Positions 14,847-22,989 of a stretch of DNA of 57,946 bases are shown piece after piece. Position 1 is the stretch's first letter. Every line of letters starts with the position of its first letter. This stretch comes from Candidatus Methanophagales archaeon (GTDB lineage: Archaea; Halobacteriota; Syntropharchaeia; Alkanophagales; Methanospirareceae): positions 1-57,946 of the forward strand of contig QENH01000197.1 in the NCBI GenBank assembly GCA_003336485.1. The letters run 5' to 3'. The notes under the pieces were generated by a model. The model ran no database searches. It worked only from the letters and a program-made list of their open reading frames with translations, and was not told where the DNA came from. A program made the position numbers and the translations under genes.

Positions 14847-16310
14847 ATGCAATCCAAAACCGAGAACAAGACCTTATTACAAAAGGTGGATAACTTTAGT
14901 GAATGGTATAATGAGATACTGAAGCGTGCGGAGATATTAGACGTCCGGTATCCAGTGAAGGGCGTGTATACATGGTATCCTTACGGATATAAATTGAGGA
15001 ATCTTACTTATTCTCTATTGAAAGCGCTAATGGATAGAGAGCATGAAGAAGTGCTGTTCCCACTCTTGATACCAAGAGATGAATTGATGAAGGAGAAGGA
15101 GCACATAAAAGGGTTTGAAGATGAGGTCTTTTGGGTGACAAAAGGTGGAAGCACAGACTTGGACATCCCTCTTGCTCTCCGGCCTACTTCAGAGACCGCG
15201 ATATATCCCGTGTTTAAGGTCTGGATAAGGTCGCATCGCGATTTACCTATCCGTATATATCAGGTAGTGAACACTTTTCGGTATGAAACAAAGCATACGA
15301 GACCCCTCATTCGACTGCGTGAGATAACCTCTTTTAAAGAGGCGCATACTGCTCATGCAAGCCGAACGGATGCCGAGAAGCAAATAAAAACCGCTATTGC
15401 CACATATCAGGAGTTCTTTGACCTGCTTGCCGTACCATACATAATTACAAGGAGACCAAACTGGGACAAATTCCCGGGATCTGAATATTCGATCGCCTTT
15501 GATACGCTTATGCCCGATGGTAAGACGATGCAAATCGCTACCTGCCATCTGCTTGGCGAGAGCTTCGCAAAAACATTTGATATAAAATATGAAGATGATG
15601 AAGGCGCTTCAAAGCTCGTGAATCAGACTTGTTACGGCATTTCGGAAAGATGTATCGCAGCTGTAATAGCACTTCATGGTGACGATCATGGCCTGGTGCT
15701 GCCTCCCGAGGTCGCACCCATACAGGTTGTTATCGTGCCTATTGTATTTTCAAGTAAGGGAAAAAGCGAAGCGGTGGAAAAAGCGTGCAGTGATGTCTAT
15801 GAGGGCTTAAAAGAAGCAGGAATAAGAGCTTTTTTGGATGTCTCTGATGAAAGACCAGGCGCGAAGTACTACCGGTGGGAGATGAAGGGAGTACCTTTGA
15901 GGATAGAGATAGGACCTCGAGATGTAAGCAGCAACAGTTGTGTATTTGTAAGAAGGACCGACTCCCAGCGGATGCAAGTTCCACTCAGCGATGTCGTGCC
16001 TGAAGTAAATAGAGCAGTAAAAGAGATCCAAGAGCTTATTCACAAGCATGCAAAGGAAACAATCTTCGCTAACATCCATATGTACAACGGCACTGTCGAA
16101 GATAAAGAAGGGATGGAAGAACTGAGAAGAACTGCGGAGCATAATATCGTTTCTCTATTTCTCTGTGAAGACGAAAGATGTGGTGCTGATTTAGAGCAAC
16201 GTATTGGCGTAAGTGTATTGGGCGTGCCCGTAAACGAAAAGGAAGAGGCGGGGAAATGCATAATTTGCTCGATGAATGCACGTAGAGTCTATGTGGCGCG
16301 AGCATATTGA
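14847..16310 (+). CDS. proS: Prolyl-tRNA synthetase, archaeal/eukaryal type
   Basis: A 487-residue class II synthetase that charges tRNAPro with proline. Seen: motif 1 region (VKGVYTWYPYGYKLRNL), motif 2 (ALRPTSETAIYPVF, then FRYETKHTRPLIRLREITSFKEAHTAH), motif 3 (HGDDHGLVLPPEVAPIQVVIVPI), and the anticodon-binding domain (AGIRAFLDVSDERPGAKYYRWEMKGVPLRIEIGPRD). The C-terminal part includes a Cys pair set (CEDERCGADLEQRIG, CIICSMNARRVYVARAY) that matches the archaeal zinc-binding extension ending in Tyr. Length and ending are canonical. No overlap with neighbours; a hairpin lies just upstream. Confidence 0.97.
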   Translation: MQSKTENKTLLQKVDNFSEWYNEILKRAEILDVRYPVKGVYTWYPYGYKLRNLTYSLLKALMDREHEEVLFPLLIPRDELMKEKEHIKGFEDEVFWVTKGGSTDLDIPLALRPTSETAIYPVFKVWIRSHRDLPIRIYQVVNTFRYETKHTRPLIRLREITSFKEAHTAHASRTDAEKQIKTAIATYQEFFDLLAVPYIITRRPNWDKFPGSEYSIAFDTLMPDGKTMQIATCHLLGESFAKTFDIKYEDDEGASKLVNQTCYGISERCIAAVIALHGDDHGLVLPPEVAPIQVVIVPIVFSSKGKSEAVEKACSDVYEGLKEAGIRAFLDVSDERPGAKYYRWEMKGVPLRIEIGPRDVSSNSCVFVRRTDSQRMQVPLSDVVPEVNRAVKEIQELIHKHAKETIFANIHMYNGTVEDKEGMEELRRTAEHNIVSLFLCEDERCGADLEQRIGVSVLGVPVNEKEEAGKCIICSMNARRVYVARAY

Positions 16311-16359
16311 AAAAATTCGAAAGTGATAAAGTAGTGTATAGATTTTATTCTTTTGATTC

Positions 16360-17481
16360 ATGACATCAAAGAAAGTCAGCGGAGGGATCGGGTATATTAG
16401 TGGCGTAATGAAGAACATCCATAACATCGACCTTAGTCAGTTTAAGCCATTTTACGATGATCTTGAGGCCGCCGATTGTATCATTCTCGTAGGGGAAGGA
16501 AGATCGCAAAGTGCATTGTACATAGGTATGGGACAACTGGACAAATGGGTACGAACATTGATTGACATTGACTTTCCAGGTAGAGACCTAGTGGATGCGG
16601 CGCCTGTGTTGGAGAAGAAGTATGATAAGATAGCACTACTTGTTAATTCCGGAAGTGGTGAGACCTCAACTCCAAAAATAATGGTTAAACAACTTTCTGA
16701 ATATATCGAGCGCGAGAAAAGTGATACATTCACCATTGATGCCGTTGTTTCGAACAAGAAATCTTCGATCGGGAGGATAGGCGAGAAAGAATATGGTAAC
16801 GTGGTCGAGCTGAAAGGGCGCGATAGGAGCCCTAAATCCACTAATGGTTATCTCAAACATGGGATAATGAACGATGTTTATGAATTGGGCTCTTTGTTAC
16901 TATTTCAGAAGACAAAGGAGGCACTAAACGAGAAGAAGGATTATACGGCCGTATTTGAAAAGATGGATGCGGAATCAAAGATATTAAGCAAAATAGTAAC
17001 TAAATTTGTCAAGTCTGATAAATATGACGATATCATTGACAAGCTGGAGATGAGAAGCCGAATAACTATGGGTGGGCTGGGCCCTGCGAGGAATGTTGCG
17101 AAGATGACCGCGATAAGACTGCAACATGTTAAAAGAGCCATTGGCGATGAAGCTTATTTATCCGGACCGTTCGCACCAAGACCACGAGCCGGGGACATTT
17201 TATTTATGATCTCGTACTCTGGTGAGACAGAGCCTCTTATAGGTTGGTGTAAAGATCAAAAGGAATCGGGAGGTTATGCTTATTCTATTGTAGGAAATGA
17301 ATCTACCTTATCGCGAGAATCCGATAGCTTCATAATAGAATCCACACCTACGACGTTCTACGAGCGTGCGACATTTGCACTCAGTCCACTACCGCTGCAT
17401 TTAGTGAAAAGGCTTAATCAGCGAGGACTTAGGCTGCCAGAGTATATTATGGAATGGTGGCAGCACTCGGTGACGGAGTAG
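16360..17481 (+). CDS. Double SIS-domain protein (sugar isomerase-like)
   Basis: A 373-residue protein with two sugar-isomerase (SIS) modules. The first has ADCIILVGEGRSQSALYIGMGQL and ALLVNSGSGETSTPK; the second has MISYSGETEPLIGWCKDQKESGGYAYSIVGN. SIS domains bind phosphosugars, and in archaea this double form is related to phosphohexuloisomerase-like or uncharacterised proteins. The true substrate is not clear from the sequence. It follows proS by 49 bases on the same strand and faces the convergent asd gene with an 18-base gap, so transcription likely ends there. It stops with TAG, a useful sign that TAG is an ordinary stop here. Confidence 0.85.
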   Translation: MTSKKVSGGIGYISGVMKNIHNIDLSQFKPFYDDLEAADCIILVGEGRSQSALYIGMGQLDKWVRTLIDIDFPGRDLVDAAPVLEKKYDKIALLVNSGSGETSTPKIMVKQLSEYIEREKSDTFTIDAVVSNKKSSIGRIGEKEYGNVVELKGRDRSPKSTNGYLKHGIMNDVYELGSLLLFQKTKEALNEKKDYTAVFEKMDAESKILSKIVTKFVKSDKYDDIIDKLEMRSRITMGGLGPARNVAKMTAIRLQHVKRAIGDEAYLSGPFAPRPRAGDILFMISYSGETEPLIGWCKDQKESGGYAYSIVGNESTLSRESDSFIIESTPTTFYERATFALSPLPLHLVKRLNQRGLRLPEYIMEWWQHSVTE

Positions 17482-17499
17482 ACGAACTCCAGTTATTCG

Positions 17500-17937
17500 T
17501 TATTTGCCTGCCGCTATCGCAGTCTTCCTGCACTTCACGGTATCACCTAGTTTCACCAATATCTCGAAACTTTCAGGTATGCTCACGTCCACTCGAGAGC
17601 CGAAACAGATCTTACCTATTCTTTCGCCCTTGTGTATTTCCTGCCCGCTCGCAACCTCGCATTTTATTTTACGCGTAAAGAACCCCGCTATTTGTACTAT
17701 CTTTATATCGCCATATCTTGTCGCCTGTTCTATTGTGTTCCTCAGGTTGAAATCACTGCTGCGTAGAAAAGCGGGCTTGAAAGTACCTTTCACTGGCGTT
17801 GTCTTTTTGACCACGCCATCTAGGGGTGCAGTAGTGATGTGGATATTGTAAAGATGCATAAATATTGTGATTGTTCTGCTTCCTTCGTCTATCCTTATTA
17901 TCTTCCCACTAGCCGGCGAGAGCATATATTCTACCAT
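17500..17937 (-). CDS. asd: Phosphatidylserine (archaetidylserine) decarboxylase, short soluble type
   Basis: A 145-residue pyruvoyl-dependent enzyme. MLSPASGKIIRIDE, FMHLYNIHITTAPLDGVV (with the conserved HN-H motif), then KIVQIAGFFTRKIKC and GERIGKICFGSRVDVSIP fit the family. The FGS triplet is the self-cleavage site, where Ser becomes the pyruvoyl group. Normally the protein is split into beta and alpha chains there. In archaea it makes archaetidylethanolamine from archaetidylserine. The length is shorter than that of proteobacterial enzymes, as usual in this subgroup. It is the last of a co-oriented set (cofD, KH, pcm, asd), with 62 bases from pcm. Confidence 0.85.
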   Translation of the reverse strand: MVEYMLSPASGKIIRIDEGSRTITIFMHLYNIHITTAPLDGVVKKTTPVKGTFKPAFLRSSDFNLRNTIEQATRYGDIKIVQIAGFFTRKIKCEVASGQEIHKGERIGKICFGSRVDVSIPESFEILVKLGDTVKCRKTAIAAGK

Positions 17938-17999
17938 ATCTCTTCTAAATCACCATTCCTTTTTTTGTTTTAATAATACTTTGCGCTTAATCATGATAT

Positions 18000-18644
18000 T
18001 CAGAGAAAGCCATATCTCCCTCTTAGAGGCACGAAAGCGACATCGCATTTCTTCGCCTTCTCTATCCCGTTTCTCTTTCTCACTAGATACAACTCTTGCA
18101 TGTATCGTCCAATTGGTATAACCATTTCGCCATTGGTTTTCAACTGTTCAAGTAACGGCGGTGGCACATCCGGAGCAGCACAGGTCACATCTATTTTGTC
18201 GTAAGGCGCATGTTCCGGCAGTCCGAGTGTCCCATCACCGAGACTCACCGTCACGTTCTTATATCCTGCACGATTTAGGTTAGTCATCGAAAAATCAACC
18301 AGCCACTCTATTCTTTCTATTGTATATACATGTCCCTCTTCGCCTATTAGCTCTGCAATGACTGCGGCATGGTATCCCGAGCCAGCGCCAATTTCAAGCA
18401 CCATATCCCCTTTTCTCAAGTCCAGATAATCGCACATCATCGCGACCATGTGCGGTGCACTTATTGTTTGATCTTTTCCTATAGGGAGCGGATAATCGTT
18501 GTATGCTTGGTCACTAAGATTAGGCGGTACAAAAAGGTGCCTCTTGACACGCATCATTGCCCCTAATACTACTTCACTGACGCCCTGCCGTCGGAGATGT
18601 TCAACCATTCTCCTTCTCGCATCCTCATATCCGCGTTCTGCCAT
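18000..18644 (-). CDS. pcm: Protein-L-isoaspartate O-methyltransferase
   Basis: A 214-residue SAM-dependent methyltransferase that marks isoaspartyl residues in damaged proteins for repair. Seen: MMRVKRHLFVPPNLSDQAYNDYPLPIGKDQTISAPHMVAMM at the substrate side, the SAM motif I VLEIGAGSGYHAAVIAELIG, acidic motif II YTIER, motif III APYDKIDVTCAAPDVPPPLLEQLKTNGEMVIPIG. The C-terminal strand is of normal length. It lies 12 bases behind the KH gene, so they share an operon. Confidence 0.95.
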   Translation of the reverse strand: MAERGYEDARRRMVEHLRRQGVSEVVLGAMMRVKRHLFVPPNLSDQAYNDYPLPIGKDQTISAPHMVAMMCDYLDLRKGDMVLEIGAGSGYHAAVIAELIGEEGHVYTIERIEWLVDFSMTNLNRAGYKNVTVSLGDGTLGLPEHAPYDKIDVTCAAPDVPPPLLEQLKTNGEMVIPIGRYMQELYLVRKRNGIEKAKKCDVAFVPLRGRYGFL

Positions 18645-18656
18645 GATTACGTCTCT

Positions 18657-19208
18657 CTACTCGATATACCATTTCTTTCCTTCTGTCTCAGCTCGCCTTC
18701 TCCGCTCTAAAAAGGCGTAAACCGAGCTGTGTGGTGCGCCATTTATTAGCATCTCTATGGCATCATGTGCAGCGTTTATACGGTGGTAATGTCCGATCAC
18801 GCTTATCGTCTTCCCGTAGATCGTGATTTCAACGCCTGCGAGGTCCGATATTGCCCTCCTTGTACGTCCATTTTTGCCTATTATACGCCCTTTTACCCGC
18901 TTTAACGTCTTTTGTGTGAGATGAGAAAGAGAAATAACCTCAAAGAGATGTAGGGGGTCCTCAAGCAGCGAAACGGCAATCTCGGGTGAAAAGCCCCTAC
19001 CTATTGCTTTTATCATCTCGGCAACTCGAAGTGCCTTCAAGGGGTCTCCGTCTTCTGTTCCTTCTATGTATGCCTCCCCTTCGTCACTATCAACTGTTAT
19101 CTTGCACCCGGATCTCTTTTCCATATCCCATTTTACAACGCCCTTATGCCCTATTAGCACACCAATTCTATCTTGTGGGATCTTAACGGTTATCAACTCT
19201 GGTATCAT
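18657..19208 (-). CDS. KH-domain RNA-binding protein, Pno1/Dim2-like
   Basis: A 183-residue protein with two KH domains. The first has DRIGVLIGHKGVVKWDMEKRSGCKITVD, the second GRIIGKNGRTRRAISDLAGVEITIYG. The C-terminal IEMLINGAPHSSVYAFLERRRR is the hallmark of the archaeal Pno1/Dim2 group, which binds the 3' end of 16S rRNA during small-subunit maturation. It is the normal length for archaea. In many archaea the gene follows rio1 and eIF1A; here it precedes pcm and asd instead, with 12 bases to pcm. Confidence 0.92.
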   Translation of the reverse strand: MIPELITVKIPQDRIGVLIGHKGVVKWDMEKRSGCKITVDSDEGEAYIEGTEDGDPLKALRVAEMIKAIGRGFSPEIAVSLLEDPLHLFEVISLSHLTQKTLKRVKGRIIGKNGRTRRAISDLAGVEITIYGKTISVIGHYHRINAAHDAIEMLINGAPHSSVYAFLERRRRAETEGKKWYIE

Positions 19209-19265
19209 CTTTTATAGCCCCTTAACTTCAGATCGTACTGATTAGTTCTATATTACTTTTGTACT

Positions 19266-20171
19266 TTAATTGTCTATAATATCTCGGATCTCCCTTGCTA
19301 ACAGTTCACTATCAGCCGCATTATTTATTATGATCTCTGTTTTGTGCACCTCAACGCCTTTGGGGCTTTCGTCACTCGCATCTATGACAAGCAGATCTAA
19401 AAAATCCGCGTAGCTCTTGTATACACCATAAGGCGAAACCTCAAACCCTTTTGCATGCATGAATTTGCCCGCGGGACCGCTTATAGGCGCATTTCCTACG
19501 ATCGGTGAAATCGCCACTACCCTTTTCCGCTTCAGTATCTCCCGTATTCCGGACAGGCACAAAATAGGCCCTATACTTGTTATCGGATTACTCGGTCCTA
19601 TTACCACTACCTCTTCTGACATCAATGCATTTATAACGTCTTCAGAAGGTTTCGCTTTCTCTATACCCTCAAAATAAACGTCTGATACTTCCGGCTCGCC
19701 CATTCTCGATACCCAGAACTCTTGAAAATGTAATTCGCCCTCGGGCGTAACAATCTTCGTGCTTATGGCTGCGGGCTCATCAGTCATCGGTAATATCCTG
19801 GCCGTGATGCCGAAGTGTCTTACAAGCGAAGAAGTAGCAGCAGTCAGACTTTTACCCTGCCTTAGCTGCTCTGATCGGATTATATGTGTCGCTCTATCTT
19901 TATCTCCTATTGTCATTGGCTCCTCGTAATTCAACCTTTTCAATGCGGCATGTGTATGAAAGCTCTCATCCTTAATGCCCCACCATTTTTCTTCGTCTAT
20001 CTGACCTGCCAATGCGTAAATTACCGAATCAATATCCGGGCAGATTAAATTACCGGAGACCCAAACGTCTTCCGCAGTGTTCACTATTACTTTCAACTCT
20101 TCTTCACCAAATACTCGTTTCAGTCCCACTAACAGTTTTGGTGTTCCCGTACCGCCGGATAGTATTATCAT
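19266..20171 (-). CDS. cofD: 2-phospho-L-lactate transferase (coenzyme F420 synthesis)
   Basis: A 301-residue enzyme that joins the activated lactyl-phosphate (or phosphoenolpyruvate) moiety to Fo, making F420-0. [21 protein letters not shown] is the nucleotide-binding start; [32 protein letters not shown] and the [11 protein letters not shown] and [21 protein letters not shown] motifs are those of CofD. F420 is the hydride carrier of methanogens and their relatives, so it fits the proposed lineage. It reads leftwards in the same direction as KH, pcm and asd. No other cof gene is in view. Confidence 0.95.
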   Translation of the reverse strand: MIILSGGTGTPKLLVGLKRVFGEEELKVIVNTAEDVWVSGNLICPDIDSVIYALAGQIDEEKWWGIKDESFHTHAALKRLNYEEPMTIGDKDRATHIIRSEQLRQGKSLTAATSSLVRHFGITARILPMTDEPAAISTKIVTPEGELHFQEFWVSRMGEPEVSDVYFEGIEKAKPSEDVINALMSEEVVVIGPSNPITSIGPILCLSGIREILKRKRVVAISPIVGNAPISGPAGKFMHAKGFEVSPYGVYKSYADFLDLLVIDASDESPKGVEVHKTEIIINNAADSELLAREIRDIIDN

Positions 20172-20205
20172 CTTCTCTGGTTTATAGTCTTTATTGAGGG
20201 GTGGT

Positions 20206-21315
20206 TCACTTAAACCTCAGCAATCCGCCCACACCGCCAAGTTCATCTAATATGGGATTATCACCCACAAACTCTATTTTTGTGTCTGTTCTTTCGGCAA
20301 ACTCAATGATTTCTTCGATAACATCAACCTCTGAGGTTCTGCTGCCGCAATATGGACATGTGTCCTTTACTCCGGAATCAACAACCTGACATTTCTCACA
20401 AATCCAGCCCCTTATTTTATAACCTTTATTTACTAACAGCAACTCTATCTGACCCTTTTCTACCGCTTCCCTTGTTTCTTTTAAGCCATGGACGGCAAGA
20501 CCGTGTCTCAGTATTTCATCCCTCAATCTGCTCACATTCTTCTCGCGTGTTTCTTTTTCATCCGCTAAGATGATCTCTTCTGCCTTAGAAACAAGCCCAT
20601 CGTCATCAAAATCCATATCAATTATATCTACAATCTTGGACTTAATGTCAGGTGGCAGAATATTTTTGAACATTAATTTCGCATTACCAGAACCTGCAAT
20701 AATAATTCTGACTATGTCATCATTCGAGAACAATTTCTCCACATCTTCTGAGACATCACTAAAAAAATGATTGATAGCACCCTTTCTTAGTCTCTGAAAA
20801 CGCGCCTGCGACATTCCTCCTTTTTTATGCTTATTTATAATATCTGCTGCTTTTTTCTTCTTATACCCTACTTTGCCGGAGGAAACCACATATATTTTTG
20901 CTCTCTGACTATCCAGAAGAACAAGACCGAATGCTTCATATTCATCAACCAATCTTGCAAGAGGTCTGATATATGGTGATGTATCCACAATCAGCAGGTT
21001 TTCAACGGGCAGCCCTAATGGGTATACACTAAAAAAGTTGTGAATTTTTGATGCAAAAATAGCGAGTCCTTTCTGCCCTTTTTCTCCTCCATGTTTACTT
21101 AAATAATCATCTATCATCTGCATCGTTTTCTCAAAATTATCTAACAATTCCTTATCTTCTTTCAAAACAGATTTGCAGATGTTTTTTCTTCTTCCAACAA
21201 ATTTAGTGTCCAAGCTATCCATATTCAGATAAAGGCTGATAAACGAACCCCTGTTTTCAGAATCATAAACTTCTGAAAGCCCCTTGATGTCTGTATCTTT
21301 TAGGACTGTGAGCAT
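20206..21315 (-). CDS. eRF1/Vms1-like (baeRF-type) protein with a GGM in place of GGQ
   Basis: A protein of about 369 residues. The N-terminal domain ([13 protein letters not shown]) is of the baeRF type rather than a codon-reading NIKS domain. The central domain ([16 protein letters not shown]) carries [23 protein letters not shown], where canonical release factors have GGQ-SA-RF-RLR. Domain 3 ([11 protein letters not shown]...[24 protein letters not shown]) holds a four-Cys zinc finger (CEKC, CPYC). I prefer the ATG at 21315, since the extra 35 residues of the longer ORF look unrelated. A role in ribosome rescue is likely from family knowledge; loss of the Gln argues against classic peptidyl-tRNA hydrolysis. 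Confidence 0.75.
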   Translation of the reverse strand: MLTVLKDTDIKGLSEVYDSENRGSFISLYLNMDSLDTKFVGRRKNICKSVLKEDKELLDNFEKTMQMIDDYLSKHGGEKGQKGLAIFASKIHNFFSVYPLGLPVENLLIVDTSPYIRPLARLVDEYEAFGLVLLDSQRAKIYVVSSGKVGYKKKKAADIINKHKKGGMSQARFQRLRKGAINHFFSDVSEDVEKLFSNDDIVRIIIAGSGNAKLMFKNILPPDIKSKIVDIIDMDFDDDGLVSKAEEIILADEKETREKNVSRLRDEILRHGLAVHGLKETREAVEKGQIELLLVNKGYKIRGWICEKCQVVDSGVKDTCPYCGSRTSEVDVIEEIIEFAERTDTKIEFVGDNPILDELGGVGGLLRFK

Positions 21316-21419
21316 AGTATAATAAGAGGCATTTGAGTATTTAATTTTGAAAGAACAAAGGGAAGATTGTAGAGACCTAATATTATTTCGCTTAATATTC
21401 CTAAGATATTTCTTATTCA

Positions 21420-22040
21420 TAAACTTACCGCCCTTTCACTCCTCTCGAAGAACATTCCAAGCGTGTTCTCAGATCTCATTTTCCTGATAAATGCCTCATT
21501 CAGAGTTTCAAAGTATTCCAGATCGAGTGCCCCATGTATACGGTTATTATACCACTCGGAAAACGCATAAGCAGAATCAAACCTCCACCTAGGTCTTCTG
21601 TACTCCTGAAACCACCGCTCGATCTTACCGTTCGTTTGTGGATTATTCCGCTTCGAGGAGATGGGATGTGTTTGACACCTCGAGCATCCAGATACTGTTT
21701 AAATAGACTTACGCCCTTCTTTTTCTTTTCGCCACCGCTTGCATAGAACTGAGTGCCCCGATCAGTATTGACCGCAGTGATCTTCACACGAGATTCTCTT
21801 GCTATGTCTTCTGCCAGCTTAGACACACTTAGGGCGTTTTCTGTGGTTGCATGGGTAAATTCACCAATAGAGAAGATCTTCCTCGATGCGTCGTCCTCGT
21901 ACGCTATCACTTGAGTCCCATCGTAGCCAAGCTAATCCGCATGCACCAGTGAAAGACTGTACTTTCGTTCATATCTGCATCTTTTACGCTTCTTCTGCTT
22001 TTTTAACGAAATAATTTCGGGACGCTACAAGCGATGTTTG
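21420..22040 (-). pseudogene. Decayed IS481-like transposase
   Basis: Minus-strand fragments match the intact transposase at 565-1488. One frame gives IAYEDDASRKIFSIGEFTHATTENALSVSKLAEDI, KITAVNTDRGTQFYASGGEKKKKGVSLFKQYLDARGVKHIP. A frameshift near 21660 then restores NPQTNGKIERWFQEYRRPRWRFDSAYAFSEWYNNRIHGALDLEYFETL. A second defect near 21930 interrupts the N-terminal side. The catalytic set is partly kept, but the gene is clearly dead. The N-terminal helix-turn-helix region is lost. It is related to, but not a recent copy of, the element at 535-1506. Confidence 0.8.
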
Positions 22041-22095
22041 AATGAGTGAAAAAGTAAGCTATGTCAACTATCTTTCCGCGTGAAAAAAATAAAAA

Positions 22096-22659
22096 ATGCA
22101 AAACGATGGTAATAACTCAACAGAAAAGGAAGACATATTGAAGGTTGTCTTAGCTGAGCATAAATCGTTAACTGATGAAATCCATCAAATTTTTAAGCAG
22201 CAAATATGGCTCTATTATATTTCTGTGGGTTTTATAACGATTATCCTAGGTTACATAATAACGCAAAAGGTATACGATGCCTTTTTGGGGATTCCCTTGG
22301 TTATTACACCCCTATTATATGGTTATATCCGCCAATGGGCCGCTCTTAGAATTATAGGAGATTACATCAGAGATGTGATCGAAAAAGAAAAAATTCCTGA
22401 AATAATTGGGTTCCGATATAGCGAAGTTACAAATCACGGACGATATTGGATGGGCTGGGAACACTATTAGATCGAAAATTCTTCCGAGCCATTATTTGAT
22501 AGATTTAAAGTTGTAATTATATTCTTAGCTGTTGTAATTCTTTTTACCACGAATATCCAATCCAATATTTCTACTAATTTTCATGTTTTGATATTTATTT
22601 TTTACGTGTTTCTTGCATTTGTTATCTTTAAAATATGTAAAAAACTAACAAAAACATAA
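22096..22659 (+). pseudogene. Four-TM membrane protein of the EY-R-L-EI family, split by an in-frame TAG
   Basis: The first 124 codons give VVLAEHKSLTDEIHQIFKQQ, two TM segments, and LRIIGDYIRDVIEKEKIPEIIGF ending GWEHY. Then comes TAG at 22468-22470. The same frame stays open for 62 more codons to TAA at 22657 and encodes exactly the second TM pair expected for the family (VVIIFLAVVILFTT and FHVLIFIFYVFLAFVIF) with a basic tail. So a single nonsense codon splits an otherwise intact 187-residue gene. Recent mutation is the simplest reading. Amber read-through (pyrrolysine) is the rival, but TAG ends ordinary genes here (SIS gene, argH) and no pyl genes are in view. Function unknown. Confidence 0.65.
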
Positions 22660-22989
22660 TAGTATTAGATGACCGCCAGATACACCCCTACAAGGAGAGA
22701 ACTCATTCTCGTGTGTCGTGCAAAGATTAATGAATAAATTTGCTGTGAGGGATGCAATAAAAAGTTTTAAATGATTGCGTAATATACGTATAATTACAGA
22801 AGGGATGAAAGAAGGGTAAGAAACTTACCGGAGAGGAAATGTGGGAAGACGCATTGAAAGGCCCAAAAATAAGAAATGTTTGGGGTGCTTTGGAGATTAT
22901 AATCACCAAAGCAGTTACGGAATATAAGGAGAGAAAAGCGTGTGAAAATTACTAAGTCTTATATATTATTTTATGAAATAAAATAGAAA
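22660..22989 (+). other. Intergenic stretch with a possible short ORF
   Basis: Between the interrupted membrane gene and the PMT gene. A short frame, ATG at 22839 to TAA at 22955, encodes about 38 residues (MWEDALKGPKIRNVWGALEI and on). The same frame is open back to 22809 with a plausible KKGKKLTGEE lead. It may be the tail of a lost gene. AT-rich promoter-like sequence (TCTTATATATTATTTTATG) lies at 22959-22977 just upstream of the PMT start at 22990. Confidence 0.3.

Noticed and set aside
22096-22659. Pyrrolysine-containing protein as main call
   Set aside because: TAG ends ordinary genes here, no pyl genes are in the window, and the locus lies among decayed mobile elements, so a nonsense mutation is more likely.
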